In this document: positions 1-11,698 of the stretch, piece by piece
Position numbering within the stretch: the stretch's first letter is position 1
Layout of the letters: every line of letters begins with the position of its first letter
From: Plantago major
Taxonomy: Eukaryota; Streptophyta; Magnoliopsida; Lamiales; Plantaginaceae
Length of the DNA stretch: 64,000 nt
Assembly: GCA_026545765.1 (NCBI GenBank)
Contig: CM048839.1
Span: 57,609,177-57,673,176, forward strand
Reading direction: 5' to 3'
Translations under genes and position numbers: made by a program
The notes under the pieces: generated by a model
Seen by the model: the letters and a program-made list of their open reading frames with translations, nothing else
Told to the model about the DNA's origin: nothing
Databases searched by the model: none

Positions 1-247
1 GTCTCTCTTGAGTAAAGTCTCAGACCGGTTTGACACTTAGCAAACCGGGTCCTAACCCCCCCCCCCCCCCCAAGCTACTTGTGCAGGTCCTTACGCATCG
101 CCTCTTACCAGTACGACGGTTCTTAAGGGCTCTTACTCTTTGGTTCTTACAAGCAAGGTGGTTCTTACTCAAAGGTTGTCTAGGTACTTAGAGTGAAGGA
201 AAGCAAGGGAAATTCATTAAGTGGTTGGGGGACTTTTACCCTCAACA
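1..247 (+). repeat. 3' part of a Ty3-gypsy-type LTR
   Basis: The first 247 bases match the 3' portion of the sequence at 19630-19842, including a shared start, a long C run and a shared end in TTTTACCCTCAA. This copy ends in CA and a primer-binding-like site follows four bases later, so it is the end of a 5' LTR whose start lies outside the window. The copies differ at many positions. They are either the two LTRs of one old element or LTRs of two related elements. The block also carries several GGTTCTTAC-like octamers that resemble the downstream minisatellite. Confidence 0.75.
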
Positions 248-250
248 TTT

Positions 251-268
251 TGGCGCCGTCTGTGGGAA
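251..268 (+). other. Primer-binding site of the gypsy-type element
   Basis: TGGCGCCGTCTGTGGGAA begins four bases after the LTR end. The start TGGCGCCGT is what is expected opposite the 3' end of a plant tRNA-Asp, and this kind of PBS is typical of plant Ty3-gypsy elements. The second half matches tRNA-Asp less well, so the exact primer is inferred. Confidence 0.65.
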
Positions 269-298
269 TCTTTACAAAAAGTTCCGTTCTCTTCAGTA

Positions 299-763
299 AT
301 GGCAAGAACAAGAAGGTCCGTAAGAACCAACACTACTGCGGTTGGGACGCCCTCCCCAAGGCAAAGAGGCAGACCTCCCACTCGGAGGGGAAGAGTGGCA
401 AGAGCCACTTCAAGAAACACAGTGGACTATCCAAGTGATGGTCGCACTGCTAGTCTTTCTTCAGAAGAGGAAAGAGCCGCTGATCCTTCAATAAGAACTC
501 AAGCATTTGGAGTTGAAGGACAAGTTCCTCCGTCAGGAAAACATGATCCTCCTCCCGAAAGAAACTTCACTCTTTCAAACGGGCATGTCATTCGCCCAAG
601 TGAGTTTGGGATGAGCGAGAACCAGGTTGGCCTATTAGTATTCAAGGATGCTTTGGTTCTAACAATATTTAGGCTCCTCAAGCTACTCCACCCTTGGTGG
701 TTCCTAGGCAAGCTGAGCTGGATCAATCTAGAAATGAACACCGCTCCATTTCGGAAAGATTAG
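299..763 (+). pseudogene. Gag-like ORF, N-terminal fragment
   Basis: An ATG at 299 opens a 154-codon frame shortly after the PBS, where gag is expected. The first 40 residues are very rich in Arg and Thr, followed by an acidic Ser/Glu stretch and a Pro-rich segment. I see no zinc knuckle and no standard retrotransposon gag motif. The frame closes at 763, and similar coding-looking sequence resumes in another frame at 916, which suggests a frameshifted gag. Assignment rests on position rather than on a recognised domain. Confidence 0.45.
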
Positions 764-915
764 GAGAACAAGTTCAACAGGAAGATCATCGCAACCTTCT
801 TAATAGGAGAACAGTAGCATCCTGAGGCCAACACGAAAGAAGTCCGGTTAGGCCTAGGACCGATGAAGTAGGTCCTAGTCGATTTCTGGATCCTCAGCAT
901 AGAGTATGGGATCAC

Positions 916-1248
916 ATGGCTAAAAGTGTCCCGGTGGTTCAAATCGAGGATCTTCCTCCAGATGTAGCAATCAATCCAAGGACTGGTGAGAGGCTCGCCA
1001 CTGAAGATATCTACCCCCAACGGAAGGCCTTAGGAGCTCAAAACGCTACTCTAGAAAAAATGGTAAAGGCTCATGAGAAATACTACGGTGATACTTGTCC
1101 CGAGGGTCATCTGACTAAATATGAGGGTTGGCTAGAGTCCAATGGTCTGAATGATAACATGAAGGCACTTACCTTCTCAACCACTCTTACCCAATTACTC
1201 CATCAAGTCTTAGATGGACATCATCACGCTCTTCCTAAAAAGGCTTGA
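916..1248 (+). pseudogene. Gag-like ORF, second fragment
   Basis: A 110-codon frame starting at ATG 916 has ordinary globular composition, with segments such as VVQIEDLPPDVAINPRTGER and an amphipathic helix around LEKMVKAHEKYYG. It lies between the basic N-terminal fragment and the minisatellite in a different frame from the first fragment. It probably belonged to the same gag-like protein. No conserved domain is recognised. Confidence 0.4.
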
Positions 1249-1369
1249 GAAGGCAAAAGAAGGTGAGGTCAGTGGAGCACTTAGCAAAAATCATCCAAGG
1301 AAGGCAAGATACGACCACGCCCTAGGGACAATCCTCGGACCACGTCCTAAGAACCATATCCTAGGCTCC

Positions 1370-3108
1370 CTAAGGCCGGATAAGGTCCTCACCATCTCCT
1401 CGGAGCAGGTTCTTACCAAGTCCTCGGTCCAGGTTCTTACCATCTCCTCGAAGCAGGTTCTTACCATGGCCTCGGACCCGATGCTTACCATCTCCTCGGA
1501 GCAGGTCCTCACCATCTCCTCGAAGTCGGTCCTCACCGTCGCCTCAGACCCGATGCTTACCATCTCCTCGGAGCAGGTCCTCACCATCTCCTAAAAGTCG
1601 GTCCTCACCGTCGCCTCGGACACGGTTCTTACCATCTCCTCGGAGCAGGTCCTCACCATCTCCTCGAAGTCGGTCCTCACCGTCGCCTCGGACCCGATTC
1701 TCACCGTCGCCTCGGACCCGGTTCTTACCATCTCCTCGGAGTCGGTCCTCACCGTCGCCTCGGACCCGGTTCTTACCATCTCCTCGGAGTCGGTCCTCAC
1801 CGTTGCCTCAGACCCGGTGCTTACCATCTCCTCGGAGCAGGTCCACACCATCTCCTCGGAGTAGTTCCTCACCTTCGCCTCGGACCCGGTTCTTGCCATC
1901 TCCTCGAAGCAGGTCCTCACCATCTCCTCGGAGTCGGTCCTCACCTTCGCCTCGGACCCGGTTCATACCATCTCCTCGGAGTCGGTCCTCAACGTCGCCT
2001 CGGACCCGGTGCTTACCATCTCCTCGGAGCAGGTCATCACCATCTCCTCGGAGTCGGTCCTCACCGTTGCCTCGGACCCGGTGCTTACCATCTCCTCGGA
2101 GCAGGTCCTCACCATCTCCTCGAAGTCGGTCCTCACCGTCGCCTCGGACCCGGTTCATACCATCTCCGCGGAGCAGGTCTTCACCATCTCCTCGGAGTCG
2201 GTCCTCACCGATGCCTCGGACCCGGTTCTTACCATCTCCTCGGAGAAGGTCTTCAATATCTCCTCGGAGTCGGTCCTCACTGTCGCCTCGGACCCGGTTC
2301 TTACCATCTCCTCAGTGCAGGTCCTCACAATCTCCTTGGAGTCGGTCCTCACCATCACCTCGGACCCCGTGCTTACCATCTCCTCGGAGCAGGTCTTCAC
2401 CATCTCGTCGAAGTCGGTCCTCACCGTCGCCTCGGACCCGGTTCTTACCATCACCTCGAAGCAGATCTTCACCATCTCCTCGGAGTCGGTCCTCACCGTC
2501 GCATCGGACCCGGTTCTTACCATCTCCTCAAAGCAGGTCTTCACCATCTCCTCGGACTCGGTCCTCACCGTCGCCTCGGACCCGGTTCTTACCATCTCCT
2601 TGGAGCAGGTCGTCACCATCTCCTCGGAGCAGGTCCTCACCGTCGCCTCGGACCCGGTTCTTACCATCTCCTCGGAGCAGGTCCTCACCATCTCCTCGAA
2701 GTCGGTCCTCACCGTCGCCTCGGACCCGGTTGTTACCATCTCCTCGGAGCAGGTCCTCACCATCTCCTCGGAGTTGGTTCTCACCGTCGCCTCGGACCCG
2801 GTTATTACTATCTCCTCGGAGCAGGTCCTCACCATCTCCTCGAAGTCGGTCCTCACCATCGCCTCGGGCCCGGTTCTTACCACCTCCTCGGAGAAGTTCC
2901 TCACCATCTCCTCAGAGTCAGTCCTCACCGTCGCCTGGACCCGGTTCTTACCATCTCCTCGGAGCAGGCTCTCACCATCTCCTCGGAGCAGGTTCTCACC
3001 ATATCCTCGGAGTAGGTCCTCACCATCTCCTTGAACCAGGCTCTTACGATATCCTCGGACCCGGTTCTTACGATATCCTCGGAGCGGGTCCTTGACCATG
3101 TCCTAGAG
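1370..3108 (+). repeat. 24-bp minisatellite with 72-bp higher-order unit
   Basis: About 70 head-to-tail variants of a 24-bp unit of the form TCACCATCTCCTCGGAGCAGG plus three bases. Three unit types recur in order (CGGACCCGGTTCT, CGGAGCAGGTC and CGGAGTCGGTC variants), giving a 72-bp higher-order repeat. Because 24 is divisible by three and the unit has few stops, long open frames exist on both strands. The longest, 1803-3095 (+), is 430 codons of SPSPRSRS-type repeats. I treat these frames as by-products of the array, although it sits where the 3' part of gag would be. Confidence 0.9.
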
Positions 3109-4331
3109 ATCACGTCCTAAGGTCAGACTACGTCCTCCGGACCAACTAAGTGAGACACTCATTGTTCTACAAATATCCGACATTTGCTACCAATTTGGCT
3201 ACGATAGCCTTCTACCGCCATAGTGCCTAGGACCGTCTCTAACACCAAAGTAGCCAGGACAAGTCTCCTACCACTAGAGTGGCTAGAACAAGCATCTTAC
3301 ACCTTTAGCTGCAGAAGCAAAGGTGAGGCCAACTCCATAAGCTTAAAAGCTAGGAGATACTTTCAAAGGTTGGGATTTGTTTATTTCGAATCCCGATCTC
3401 CAATTTTGTTGGCTTCTCTTAAAACGGAGAACCGAAAATAATGCTCTACATTATTCAATGGAAAAGTAAGTATTCTGACTTAACTTGAAATCATCATTTA
3501 CCATACATTCACATCCATTGCATCATTCATTCATTCATTCATCATGCACGCACACATCATTTATCAATGCTTCATTTACTACAAGCGTGCATGATTCGTC
3601 AAGGACATATTTCCGATTAATAAGGGGGTCCGACACCCACGAAATTATATAAGCCCGACCGTCTCGGCATAACACGGACTCTCGTCCATTTGGGTGTCCT
3701 CCTTCGGACCATCCCACAACACCGGTTATTTAAAAAGATAACACCCCATCCCTCTTACGGATGGATGAGTTATCCTCTCACACAGGACTCTCGTCTGTAC
3801 GGATGTCCTCCTTAGGATCATCCTGAAAAATCGGTTGTTATAAAAAGATAACACCCCATCCCTCTTACGGATGGATGAGTTATCCACTCAGACGGACTCT
3901 CGACCATTTGGACGACCTCCTGAAAAACACATGTTGTTTTGGAGATCACAAGCCATCGCTCTTACTGATGGATAAGTTGTCCAAAGACATCATATGTGAA
4001 TGTTGATAATTTTTGCAGACGCCAAGTCCAGAGTTTCAAAAGCAAAGTTTGCAGGAGCTACAAAAATAGACAAAAGGAAGACATTTTCAAACAAGCTTCA
4101 CTCTTTTTGTATGAAATAAAAGTGGAACTAAAGCATCATGTTGAGTCCTACACATATCCAAAGGACAGTACAACAATAGCAACAATCTTGAACATTACAA
4201 GAGTTGAACAGAAAGTTATCTTCGGAGCAAAATAGTTAACTAAACTCGGAACAACACAAACAGCAAAGTGCTGCTTCTGACTAGAGGTGACAAAACAACA
4301 GTTCTGAACTGCAAACAAAGAAGAGGCTCGG
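3109..4331. other. Non-coding internal region of the gypsy-type element
   Basis: No convincing gene. It contains a short TTCA microsatellite near 3523-3545, a 115-bp tandem repeat (entered separately) and AT-rich DNA running up to the copia LTR. No polymerase domain is visible anywhere between the gypsy LTRs, so this element is non-autonomous or lost its pol genes in a deletion. Confidence 0.5.
3655..3985 (+). repeat. Three degenerate copies of a ~115-bp tandem repeat
   Basis: Each copy carries CGGACTCTCGTCC-like, GTCCTCCTTCGGACCATCC-like and AACACCCCATCCCTCTTACGG-like blocks. The two best copies share more than 40 consecutive bases around 3740-3775 and 3845-3890. Each copy contains a CTCTTACGGATGGATGAG-type block. 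Confidence 0.75.
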
Positions 4332-5753
4332 TGTTAGGAATATCTGTTAGTATTTTGATCACTCATCACATGTTCTTATCTTAGCCAGAAAGGTGATTAA
4401 GTACTCTTGGTTCACTTGAACATTGTAAAAGAGGAAATCATTGAGTATGATTAGTCTAGTAAATCTTGTATTAGGATTATAGGTGTATGAGTGTAATTTT
4501 TATTTCCAGAAGACCATGAAGATCAATCCTAGCAATGGAGCTTTTCTGAAGATTAGAAGACTGAAGATTGCACAAGATTTATGAAGATATCAAGGTTAAG
4601 TCTCATTTGATTTAAAATGTCTCTGGACCATGTTATAAGTGTAACATTTGCACATATGCTAAGTCTTGAACATATTAATCAAAGAAAGGAGACATGTGAG
4701 CTTCCAGAAAGCCTCATGTATCCATTAAGACTAAAGGACAATGAACAGTACTATGCATTAAATGCATCGGCAGAAATGCTGCAAAAAGCAAGTCCTCTCT
4801 AAAACATGAGATAATGACTTCTGAGTACATAATTCAAGATATAAACGGATATAATTTGATAGAGAGCACAACGGATACAATTCAAACGCCTCTCAAATTT
4901 ATCTATATATATCACACACTTAGATGCTTGAAATACATACCTTAGAACGCTCTATCTTGCAAACTTACCATCAAGCAAAGTATTCTCTCAAGCACTCTAC
5001 TACCCTTTCTGAAAGCTTTCTGTTGCTCGAAGAATCACTAGTAGTTCTAAGTTGTCCTGAACCTTAACAAGAGATTGTTATTCGTGAAAGAGTTGAACTA
5101 TCAGATACCCTTTATGAAGCTCATTCTCCGGAACGGACATCAATTACTTGGGTCAGTAAAGAGCAGACTGCCATCCACTAAACAAGTATATTAAGTAGTC
5201 TTGTTCTATTAGGCTCTCTGAAAACATAACTGAAAAGTTATACGAGAAGCCTCTCTGACAAACCTTATAACCAACACCATCAAGGCGTGGAGTAGAGGAA
5301 GTACTTGATTTGGGAAATCAGGGAATAACTCCAAGGTTATCTGAGTAGAGGAAGTACTTAGCTCTAAGAGCTGGGGAATAACTCAGGGGGAACATTTGGT
5401 TGGGAACCATTTGTTTAGGAATCTTAGAATAGGATTTTTGTAAGGTGAACTCAATTATTTGTTCTAGTGAATTCTAGGTCTCAGAAAGACCGAAGTGGAT
5501 TAGTTGGAGGATTACGCCACCTCCAGATACCACTATACTTGCTGTGTCATTTACCTTTCTATATTTACATTCAGCAAAGCACACACACACATACTTATTG
5601 TTTCTGCACTTACCTATCTTAAAGTCTTCCGCGCTCTGAATTTAAGTATCAGAAACCCCCAGGTTTCTGAGAAACTGTGTTTATCGACAAAAGTTTTAAA
5701 AGACTATTCACCCCCCCCCCCAGTCTTTTACTTTACCGTTATCTGGACCAACA
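4332..5753 (+). repeat. 5' LTR of a Ty1-copia (Sirevirus-like) element
   Basis: The 1422-bp LTR starts TGTTAGGAATATCTG and ends TATCTGGACCAACA, the TG...CA ends expected. A tRNA-iMet PBS follows directly. Almost the same sequence occurs as its reverse complement at 15711-17130, which fixes both ends. A TATA-like stretch ATCTATATATATC lies near 4900. No matching LTR follows the internal region, so the element has lost its 3' end. Confidence 0.93.
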
Positions 5754-5755
5754 AG

Positions 5756-5767
5756 TGGTATCAGAGC
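5756..5767 (+). other. Primer-binding site (tRNA-iMet) of the copia element
   Basis: TGGTATCAGAGC, the standard initiator-Met PBS of plant Ty1-copia elements, starts two bases after the LTR end. Confidence 0.93.
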
Positions 5768-5870
5768 AGGAGGTTCACAAGCCTTCTGCACTGAACCTAG
5801 ATCCCCAGATAGGTGAAGAAACTTTGTCCCTCTCTAAGGATTATATAATTTGTGTGTTAAGTGTGCAGGT

Positions 5871-7640
5871 ATGTCTCTGAGTGATGCGCCCATTCTGAAA
5901 CCAGAAAACTACGAGAAATGGAATAACAACATGATGCTCCATCTGGAGGCCATTAGTGACGAGATGATCTATGTCATCAATGAAGGGCCTATCAAAATCA
6001 GACAACTCAAACAAGTTACTGAGGTGTCTGATGGAAGAAAAGCCTCAGACAAGGAAGATGGAAGCGAGGATATGGCTGCTAGTGATAGTGGTCATGTTTG
6101 GAAGCATTATGTATGAAGACAAGCCAAGAGAGCTCTGGATATCTGAAGATGCGAAGAGACACAGATTGGATGGTCAAGCTCGTAATATCATCATCAGATC
6201 GACACCTGAGCACATACAGTGTAAACTGTGGGGTGCTAAACGCGAAAGTGCTCGCAATTGGTTGAAGAAATCTGTGCCAGAACTGAGAAAACCAAGGAAA
6301 ACAAGTTCGAAGTCCTTAAATTGAAGTTCCAAAACTTCAAACAAGGTCCCACTGAAACTCTGGAAGAACTTGATTTCAGGTTTACTACACTTATGAGTGA
6401 TATGGCTGCACTTGGTGAAAGCAACAGATACTCCCAGCCAGAAAAGATTAAGACTATTGTCAGAAGTCTCAATCACAACTGGGAACACACTAAGTTATTT
6501 TATTTCAATCAAGGGATGCCAAGTATTACTCTAGTAGAGCTCTTTTCTCATCTTGCTACTGTAGAATATGAGACAATTCAGAGAGTACAATTAGCTGAAA
6601 AGTTGCAAAGTGTTGCTCTAGTTTCTCAAGGTACTTCTGAAAAGAAGGATACCAAAGATGCATCTGAAGAAAATGCTCTTGCAGTAAGACACATGAAGAA
6701 ATTTGTGAGTCAAGAGATTGAGAGAAGAAAAGCTAAAGAAAAGCTGAAAAAGCACTTGGCCCAAACTATCATCAGTACAAGAACATACAAATGAACAACT
6801 CTCTGAACACCCCCATTCAGAAAGGTGTTAGTACTGAAGCTGCAGAAATAGGAAATGATATCTGCTTCTATTGTCAAAAGCCTGGTCACTTCAAGAGAGA
6901 TTGTCCTACTTTAAATAAGCTCAAGACAGGCGATAAGAAGGACAGAAGAAATTTCAAGAGAAATCAAAGGGCCTTACTGACTGAAGAAAGGAAGAAGATT
7001 CAAATTCAACTTGATGCTTCAGATGACTCAAACCTACCATCACCAGAATTGTGTGGAATCACCCACGATGTAATCGACTTCGGCCTTAAGAAGAATGAAA
7101 TGTGTGGAGTTGCTGAGATTGCTGGTCCAAACATCTCTAACATTGAAATGTGTCTTATGGCTGATGAGGTAACTAACAATTCACAAAATCTGTAATATGA
7201 GAGTGATGATGGAATTGAGGATCTGGAGTTGGTCAAGAGTGAATTGGATCGTTATGAGAAAGAATTTCTGGAAGCAAAATTCAAAACCAGAATTCTAGTG
7301 GAAAGCAAAGAAACTCTTGAAAAAGAGGTTTCTGAGCTAACCAGAGTATCTGAGAACAAGAACGCTGAAATAGCCTTTCTGAAAGCTTAGATATCTGAGA
7401 ATGAAAATTCTCACAAACTAGCCTTGGATGAACTTAATAAGAAAATGATGAAGCTGCTTTCTGAGAATGAAGAACTCAGAAAGAAAGAGCTATCCTTCTA
7501 ATCTTATGCAAAGGCTAGTGACACTCTCACTGAGGTTCAATCCTATCTGAGAGATCCCTCTGAGAAAGGTGGACTTGGACTTGATGAACAATCGAGTAAT
7601 TCATCTCCTCTGAAGAAGAGTGATGAAAGGTTGACCTTTG
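5871..7640 (+). pseudogene. Copia gag (UBN2-type, zinc knuckle, coiled coil), broken
   Basis: The capsid-like gag protein starts at ATG 5871 with an LKPENYEKWNNNM-type N-terminus typical of copia gag. Coding continues in three frames, with shifts near 6100 and 6265. The central UBN2-like region (6258-6794) includes LEELDFRFTTLMSDM. A complete CX2CX4HX4C zinc knuckle (CFYCQKPGHFKRDC) lies at 6862-6903. From 7196 to about 7500 the frame encodes Leu/Glu/Lys heptads typical of a coiled coil, interrupted by TAA 7194-7196, TAG 7388-7390 and TAA 7499-7501. Zinc knuckle followed by coiled coil is a known Sirevirus trait. It cannot make a full protein. Confidence 0.85.
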
Positions 7641-8394
7641 TAAAAAGTCAACAGAATGGTTCCTCAACCACCTATAGCATTGGTCAGAAAGCTAGGGTAG
7701 TTGACAAAGGAAAAGGAGTAGCAACCCAGCCTTTGAAAGAACAACAAGTTCACAAGAAACTTGTGGATAAGGTTTCTGAAAAGAAACACAACCCCCAGAC
7801 ATGCAACCATCCACATTGCTACATTACTAGGAAAGGAAGAATTGCTGGAATAGGCAAATACCATTTTATGAAAATAAAGATGGTGCAGAAACTAGTAAGG
7901 CTTCTGAAAAATGTATTCAGAAAGCCAGAGGTGTTCGAAATGGCATTGGCTATCGTGCTATTGGAAAAGTTCTTCTACAACAATATAAGGAAGGACAAGA
8001 ACAATGGCGCAAGGCTGATATTGCACGTAACAGATGTAGTGGAAGAAATCTCAAGCCACTGAAAAACTGAATGCCAGAGCTAGAAGGAACATGGCCAGAA
8101 AGGCTAAGTTTGCAGAAAAGCAACCCCAGAAACCCAGGGTCCAGAAAGCACCAAAAGGAACACCTAGAAACACCCCAAGAAGGAAGATTGAGATCAAAAT
8201 TACTGATTTTATTGCATCTCCTTCTGATCAAGTTAGACAAAAACAAACTCCCAAGAAATTCACTAAAATGTGGATTCCTACTGGAAGAATGTTTAGTCTA
8301 AGTGGTTCTATCTCTGAGGCAAGAACCTAACTCATGTTTCCTATTTTGTGCAGAACGCCTCTTGGACTAAGGCTCAATGGCTATTTAATAGTGG
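7641..8394 (+). pseudogene. Gag-pol spacer and protease remnant
   Basis: This Lys-rich spacer lies between the gag coiled coil and integrase. It has several short frames, including a Cys/His cluster CNHPHCYITRKG near 7800. At about 8376-8410 the translation reads QWLFNSGCGKHMTGDK, which aligns with the copia aspartic protease consensus around DSGC. The catalytic Asp is Asn here (AAT), so the protease is predicted inactive even without the nearby frameshifts. Confidence 0.65.
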
Positions 8395-9324
8395 ATGCGG
8401 AAAGCACATGACAGGAGACAAAGCAAATCTGGTCAACTACAAAGTTTGCAACCTTTGGACCGACATCGATTCTTTGGAGGAGAATTAAATCCCTCTCTGG
8501 GATTTGGCAACGTCAAATTAGGATCATTAACAATCACTGACGTATTACATGTTAAAGGTTTGAAATATAATCTATTTAGCATGAGCAAGTTTGCAGACAA
8601 GGGATTCACTGTGAAATTCAAAGCAAAGTATTACAAACTTATAGACAATGAGTCAAAGCAGACAGTCTTGGTTGCTCGGCGGAAAGGCAGTTTTTATGTT
8701 ACCGATTGGGCATCTGCCACAACTGAAGAATGTCTCATGGTGAGTCAATCAGGTCACACAGAAGAGCACTGGTTATGGCACAAAAGAATGAGTCACTTGA
8801 ATTTCAAAACTCTGAACAAACTTGCCAAGAAAGAGTTAGTGGTTGGTCTTCCCAAAACATCTTTCAGAAAGGATGGTATCTGTTCTGCCTGTCAGATGGG
8901 GAAACAATCCAAAATCTCTTTCAAGTCCAAAACTAGACGCTCTAGTGTTAGACCACTGCAACTATTACACATGGATCTTTTTGAATCATCTGTAACTAGT
9001 TATGCAGGAAAGAAGTATGGTCTGGTTGTTGTAGATGACTTCTCAAGATTCACTTGGGTTGTCTTTCTGAAGCACAAATCTGATGCTAGGGTGGAGATAC
9101 CAAACTTGCTGAATAAGCTTGAAGTCATGAAAAATGACAAAGTATCTCGAATCGTAATGCACCATGGTACTAAGTTTGTCAACCAAGACATAAAGGAGTT
9201 TTGTACCAAAGAAAGGTATACAACACCAACTTTCCTCTCAGAAGAACACCACAACAAAATGGTGTTGCGAAAAGGAAAAATAGAACCCTTAAAGAAGCGA
9301 AGGACAATGCTAGGCGACATTTGA
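8395..9324 (+). pseudogene. Copia GAG-pre-integrase and integrase core, inactivated
   Basis: One open frame of 309 codons. It shows the HHCC pre-integrase zinc finger (WHKRMSHLNF, then CSACQMGK) and the rve core (LLHMDLF with the first catalytic Asp, VVVDDFSRFTWVVFLK). Where the family has SDHGTEF this copy has MHHGTKF, losing the second catalytic Asp. The region of the third catalytic residue is frameshifted, and the neighbouring frame has Lys in place of Glu near 9265. Integration activity is not expected. Confidence 0.88.
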
Positions 9325-10043
9325 AATAAGTGAAGTTTATTGGGTTGAAGTCGTAAACAAAGATGCTACACTCAGATGATGTTTGATAAACAAACACCAT
9401 GACAAGACCCCATATGAACTCTTGGTTGGTAGACCCCCTAATATCAAACATCTGAAAGTGTTTGGTTGTAGATGTTTTGTCCTTAACAATGGAAAAGAGT
9501 ATCTAAGAACATTTCAACCAAAGGCGTATGAAGGTGTTTCTTGGTTATTCTATGAATAGCAAAGCATACAGAGTTTACAACAAAAGAACAAAGAAGATTG
9601 AAGAATCAGTTCATGTTGTATTCTATGAAGGAAACAAGAAAACACCCCTTGATGATGAACTCTCAGAAAGGTTCAAGGAACTAATGATAAAGGATTCTGA
9701 AGAAGAACCCTCAGAAAGGAAAAACATCATTGTGGAAAGAGAGGATGACTCTGACGAAGAAAAGCATGAAATGCCTAGTAACAACCAGATGATTCTCAGA
9801 CATGATGAAGAATTTCCTATGAGAATTCCAGAAATGGAAACTGAAGATGTTCATCAGAGAGCTAACTCGAAATGACCTCTCCGATGTGCATGTCCCAGAA
9901 AGCTCTCACACTGAGCAAGTGTCAGACATTCACCGCCCTTCTGAGGTGCAAAATGTCACAGATACTGAAGAAGTATCAAGTCATAATCATAGTGATTCAC
10001 ATTCAAATCTCATAGATGTTGACCCTACTAGCCCTAAACCCAT
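9325..10043 (+). pseudogene. Integrase C-terminal and linker region, broken
   Basis: Fragmented coding sequence links integrase to reverse transcriptase. At 9528-9640 the motif FLGYSMNSKAYRVYNKRTKK, a hallmark after the copia integrase, is clear. It is followed by a very acidic Glu/Asp-rich linker (9640-10040). Several stops and shifts separate this part from its neighbours, for example the TGA at 9873-9875. Confidence 0.75.
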
Positions 10044-11156
10044 GTGAGATGGATCAAGGATCATCCTGCAAAAGATGTGATTGGACCAATCAATCAAGGT
10101 GTTAGGACTAGGAGAGCAATAGCTGAAAATGCTAACTCTCTCTTTGGATGTTTCATCTCAAACATTGAACCTAAAACTATACAAGAAGCATTAATAGACC
10201 AAGACTGGATCTCTGCAATGCAAGAAGAGTTGGATCAGTTTGAGAGAAACAAAGTCTGGAAACTAGTTCCATTTGTAGAAGGAATATCTGTGATTGGAAC
10301 TAAGTGGGTTTTCAGAAACAAGATGAATGAATCTGGTGAAATAACCAGAAACAAAGCAAGGTTGGTTGCCAAGGGATTCACCCGGACTGAAGGTTTAGAT
10401 TTTGATGAGTCATATGCACCAGTTGCCAGATTGGATGCAATAAGACTCTTTCTGGCCTTTGCAGCTCATAAAGACTTTAAAGTTTATCAGATGGATGTCA
10501 AGAGTGCATTCTTGAATGGTGAACTTGCTGAGGAAGTCTATGTTGAACAACCACCTGGCTTTGAAGTTTCCTCAGAAAGTAGAATGGTCTATAAGCTACA
10601 GAAAGCTCTATATGGACTGAAACAGGCTCCAAGAGCATGGTATGACACTTTGGCCAAATACCTTCTGGAAAGTGGTTTCAAGAAAGGTGAAGTTGATAAA
10701 ACTTTATTTACTTTAAATCATGATGGGAAACTACTCTTAGTTCAAGTATATGTTGATGACATCATATTTGGATCTAAGGACAAGCAACTTTGTGATGACT
10801 TTGCAAATCTCATGAAAAGTAAATTTGAGATGAGCATGATGGGAGAATTGAACTATTTCCAAGGATTGCAAGTCAAGCAACTCAATGATGGAATATTCAT
10901 TAGTCAGACAAAGTATGCAAAAGACATACTCACAAAGTTCAATCTTAAGCCTTCTGAAAAGAATGCTAAGATACCTATGAGCATAGGAACCAAGATGACC
11001 TATACTGAATCAGATAAAAGTGTTGATGAACACAAGTATAGGAAATTGATAGGTTCACTACTTTACCTCATCGCAAGGACACGATATTCAATATGCAGTT
11101 GGAGTGTGCTAGATTTCAATCAAATCCAATGCAATCACACTACAACACTGCTATGA
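10044..11156 (+). CDS. Copia reverse transcriptase domain (RVT_2)
   Basis: A long open frame of 370 codons holds the complete RVT_2 domain. Visible motifs are [50 protein letters not shown] and the catalytic YVDDI at about 10747-10761. The catalytic residues look intact. The frame is lost near 11090, just before the RNase H domain. It is the best-preserved part of the element but lies inside a broken polyprotein. The start at 10044 is only the first ATG of the open frame. Confidence 0.92.
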   Translation: MRWIKDHPAKDVIGPINQGVRTRRAIAENANSLFGCFISNIEPKTIQEALIDQDWISAMQEELDQFERNKVWKLVPFVEGISVIGTKWVFRNKMNESGEITRNKARLVAKGFTRTEGLDFDESYAPVARLDAIRLFLAFAAHKDFKVYQMDVKSAFLNGELAEEVYVEQPPGFEVSSESRMVYKLQKALYGLKQAPRAWYDTLAKYLLESGFKKGEVDKTLFTLNHDGKLLLVQVYVDDIIFGSKDKQLCDDFANLMKSKFEMSMMGELNYFQGLQVKQLNDGIFISQTKYAKDILTKFNLKPSEKNAKIPMSIGTKMTYTESDKSVDEHKYRKLIGSLLYLIARTRYSICSWSVLDFNQIQCNHTTTLL

Positions 11157-11698
11157 AAATATTAAAGTATGTGAAAGGTACAGTAGATGTAGGGTTGTGG
11201 TATCCTAAAGAAAGTGGATTGAGTTTGGCTGGTTACTCAGATGCTAATTATGCTGGATCAATGCTTGATAGGAAAAGTACCTCAGGAACTTGTCAGTTTC
11301 TGGGAACTAGACTTATCTCATGGTTTAGCAAGAAACAAAACTCAATTGCAACTTCTACCACAGAGGCTGAATATATTGCTGCTGGTTGTTGTGCAACACA
11401 AATTCTGTGGATTCAACAACAACTCAGAGACTATGGACTCAATGAAGAGAAAACTCCCATTTTCTGTGATAACACAAGTGCTATTGCAATCACACAGAAC
11501 CCCAAGTTCCATGCCAGAACACAGCACATTGATGTTAGACACCACTTCATCAGAGACCATGTTGAGAAAGGCAATATAGAGATACTCAAGATTGGCACAA
11601 AAGACCAACTTGCAGATATCTTCACCAAGCCCTTACAAGAAAGCCGGTTCTTGACTTTGAGACACAATCTTGGATTAATGGAGTTGCCTAAGGACTGA
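11093..11698 (+). pseudogene. Copia RNase H domain
   Basis: The RNase H part follows the RT in another frame. It shows SDANYAG, RKSTSG, TEAEYIA, CDNTSAI and HIDVRHHFIRD, so the acidic catalytic residues are present. It ends with the usual copia tail DQLADIFTKPL at about 11600-11640 and a stop at 11696-11698. About 60 bases overlap the RT frame because of one or two small frameshifts near 11090. Confidence 0.9.

Noticed and set aside
1214-3113. Several long overlapping open frames on both strands in the minisatellite
   Set aside because: They arise because the 24-bp unit lacks stops in most frames. No frame shows domain structure or clear coding bias by eye.
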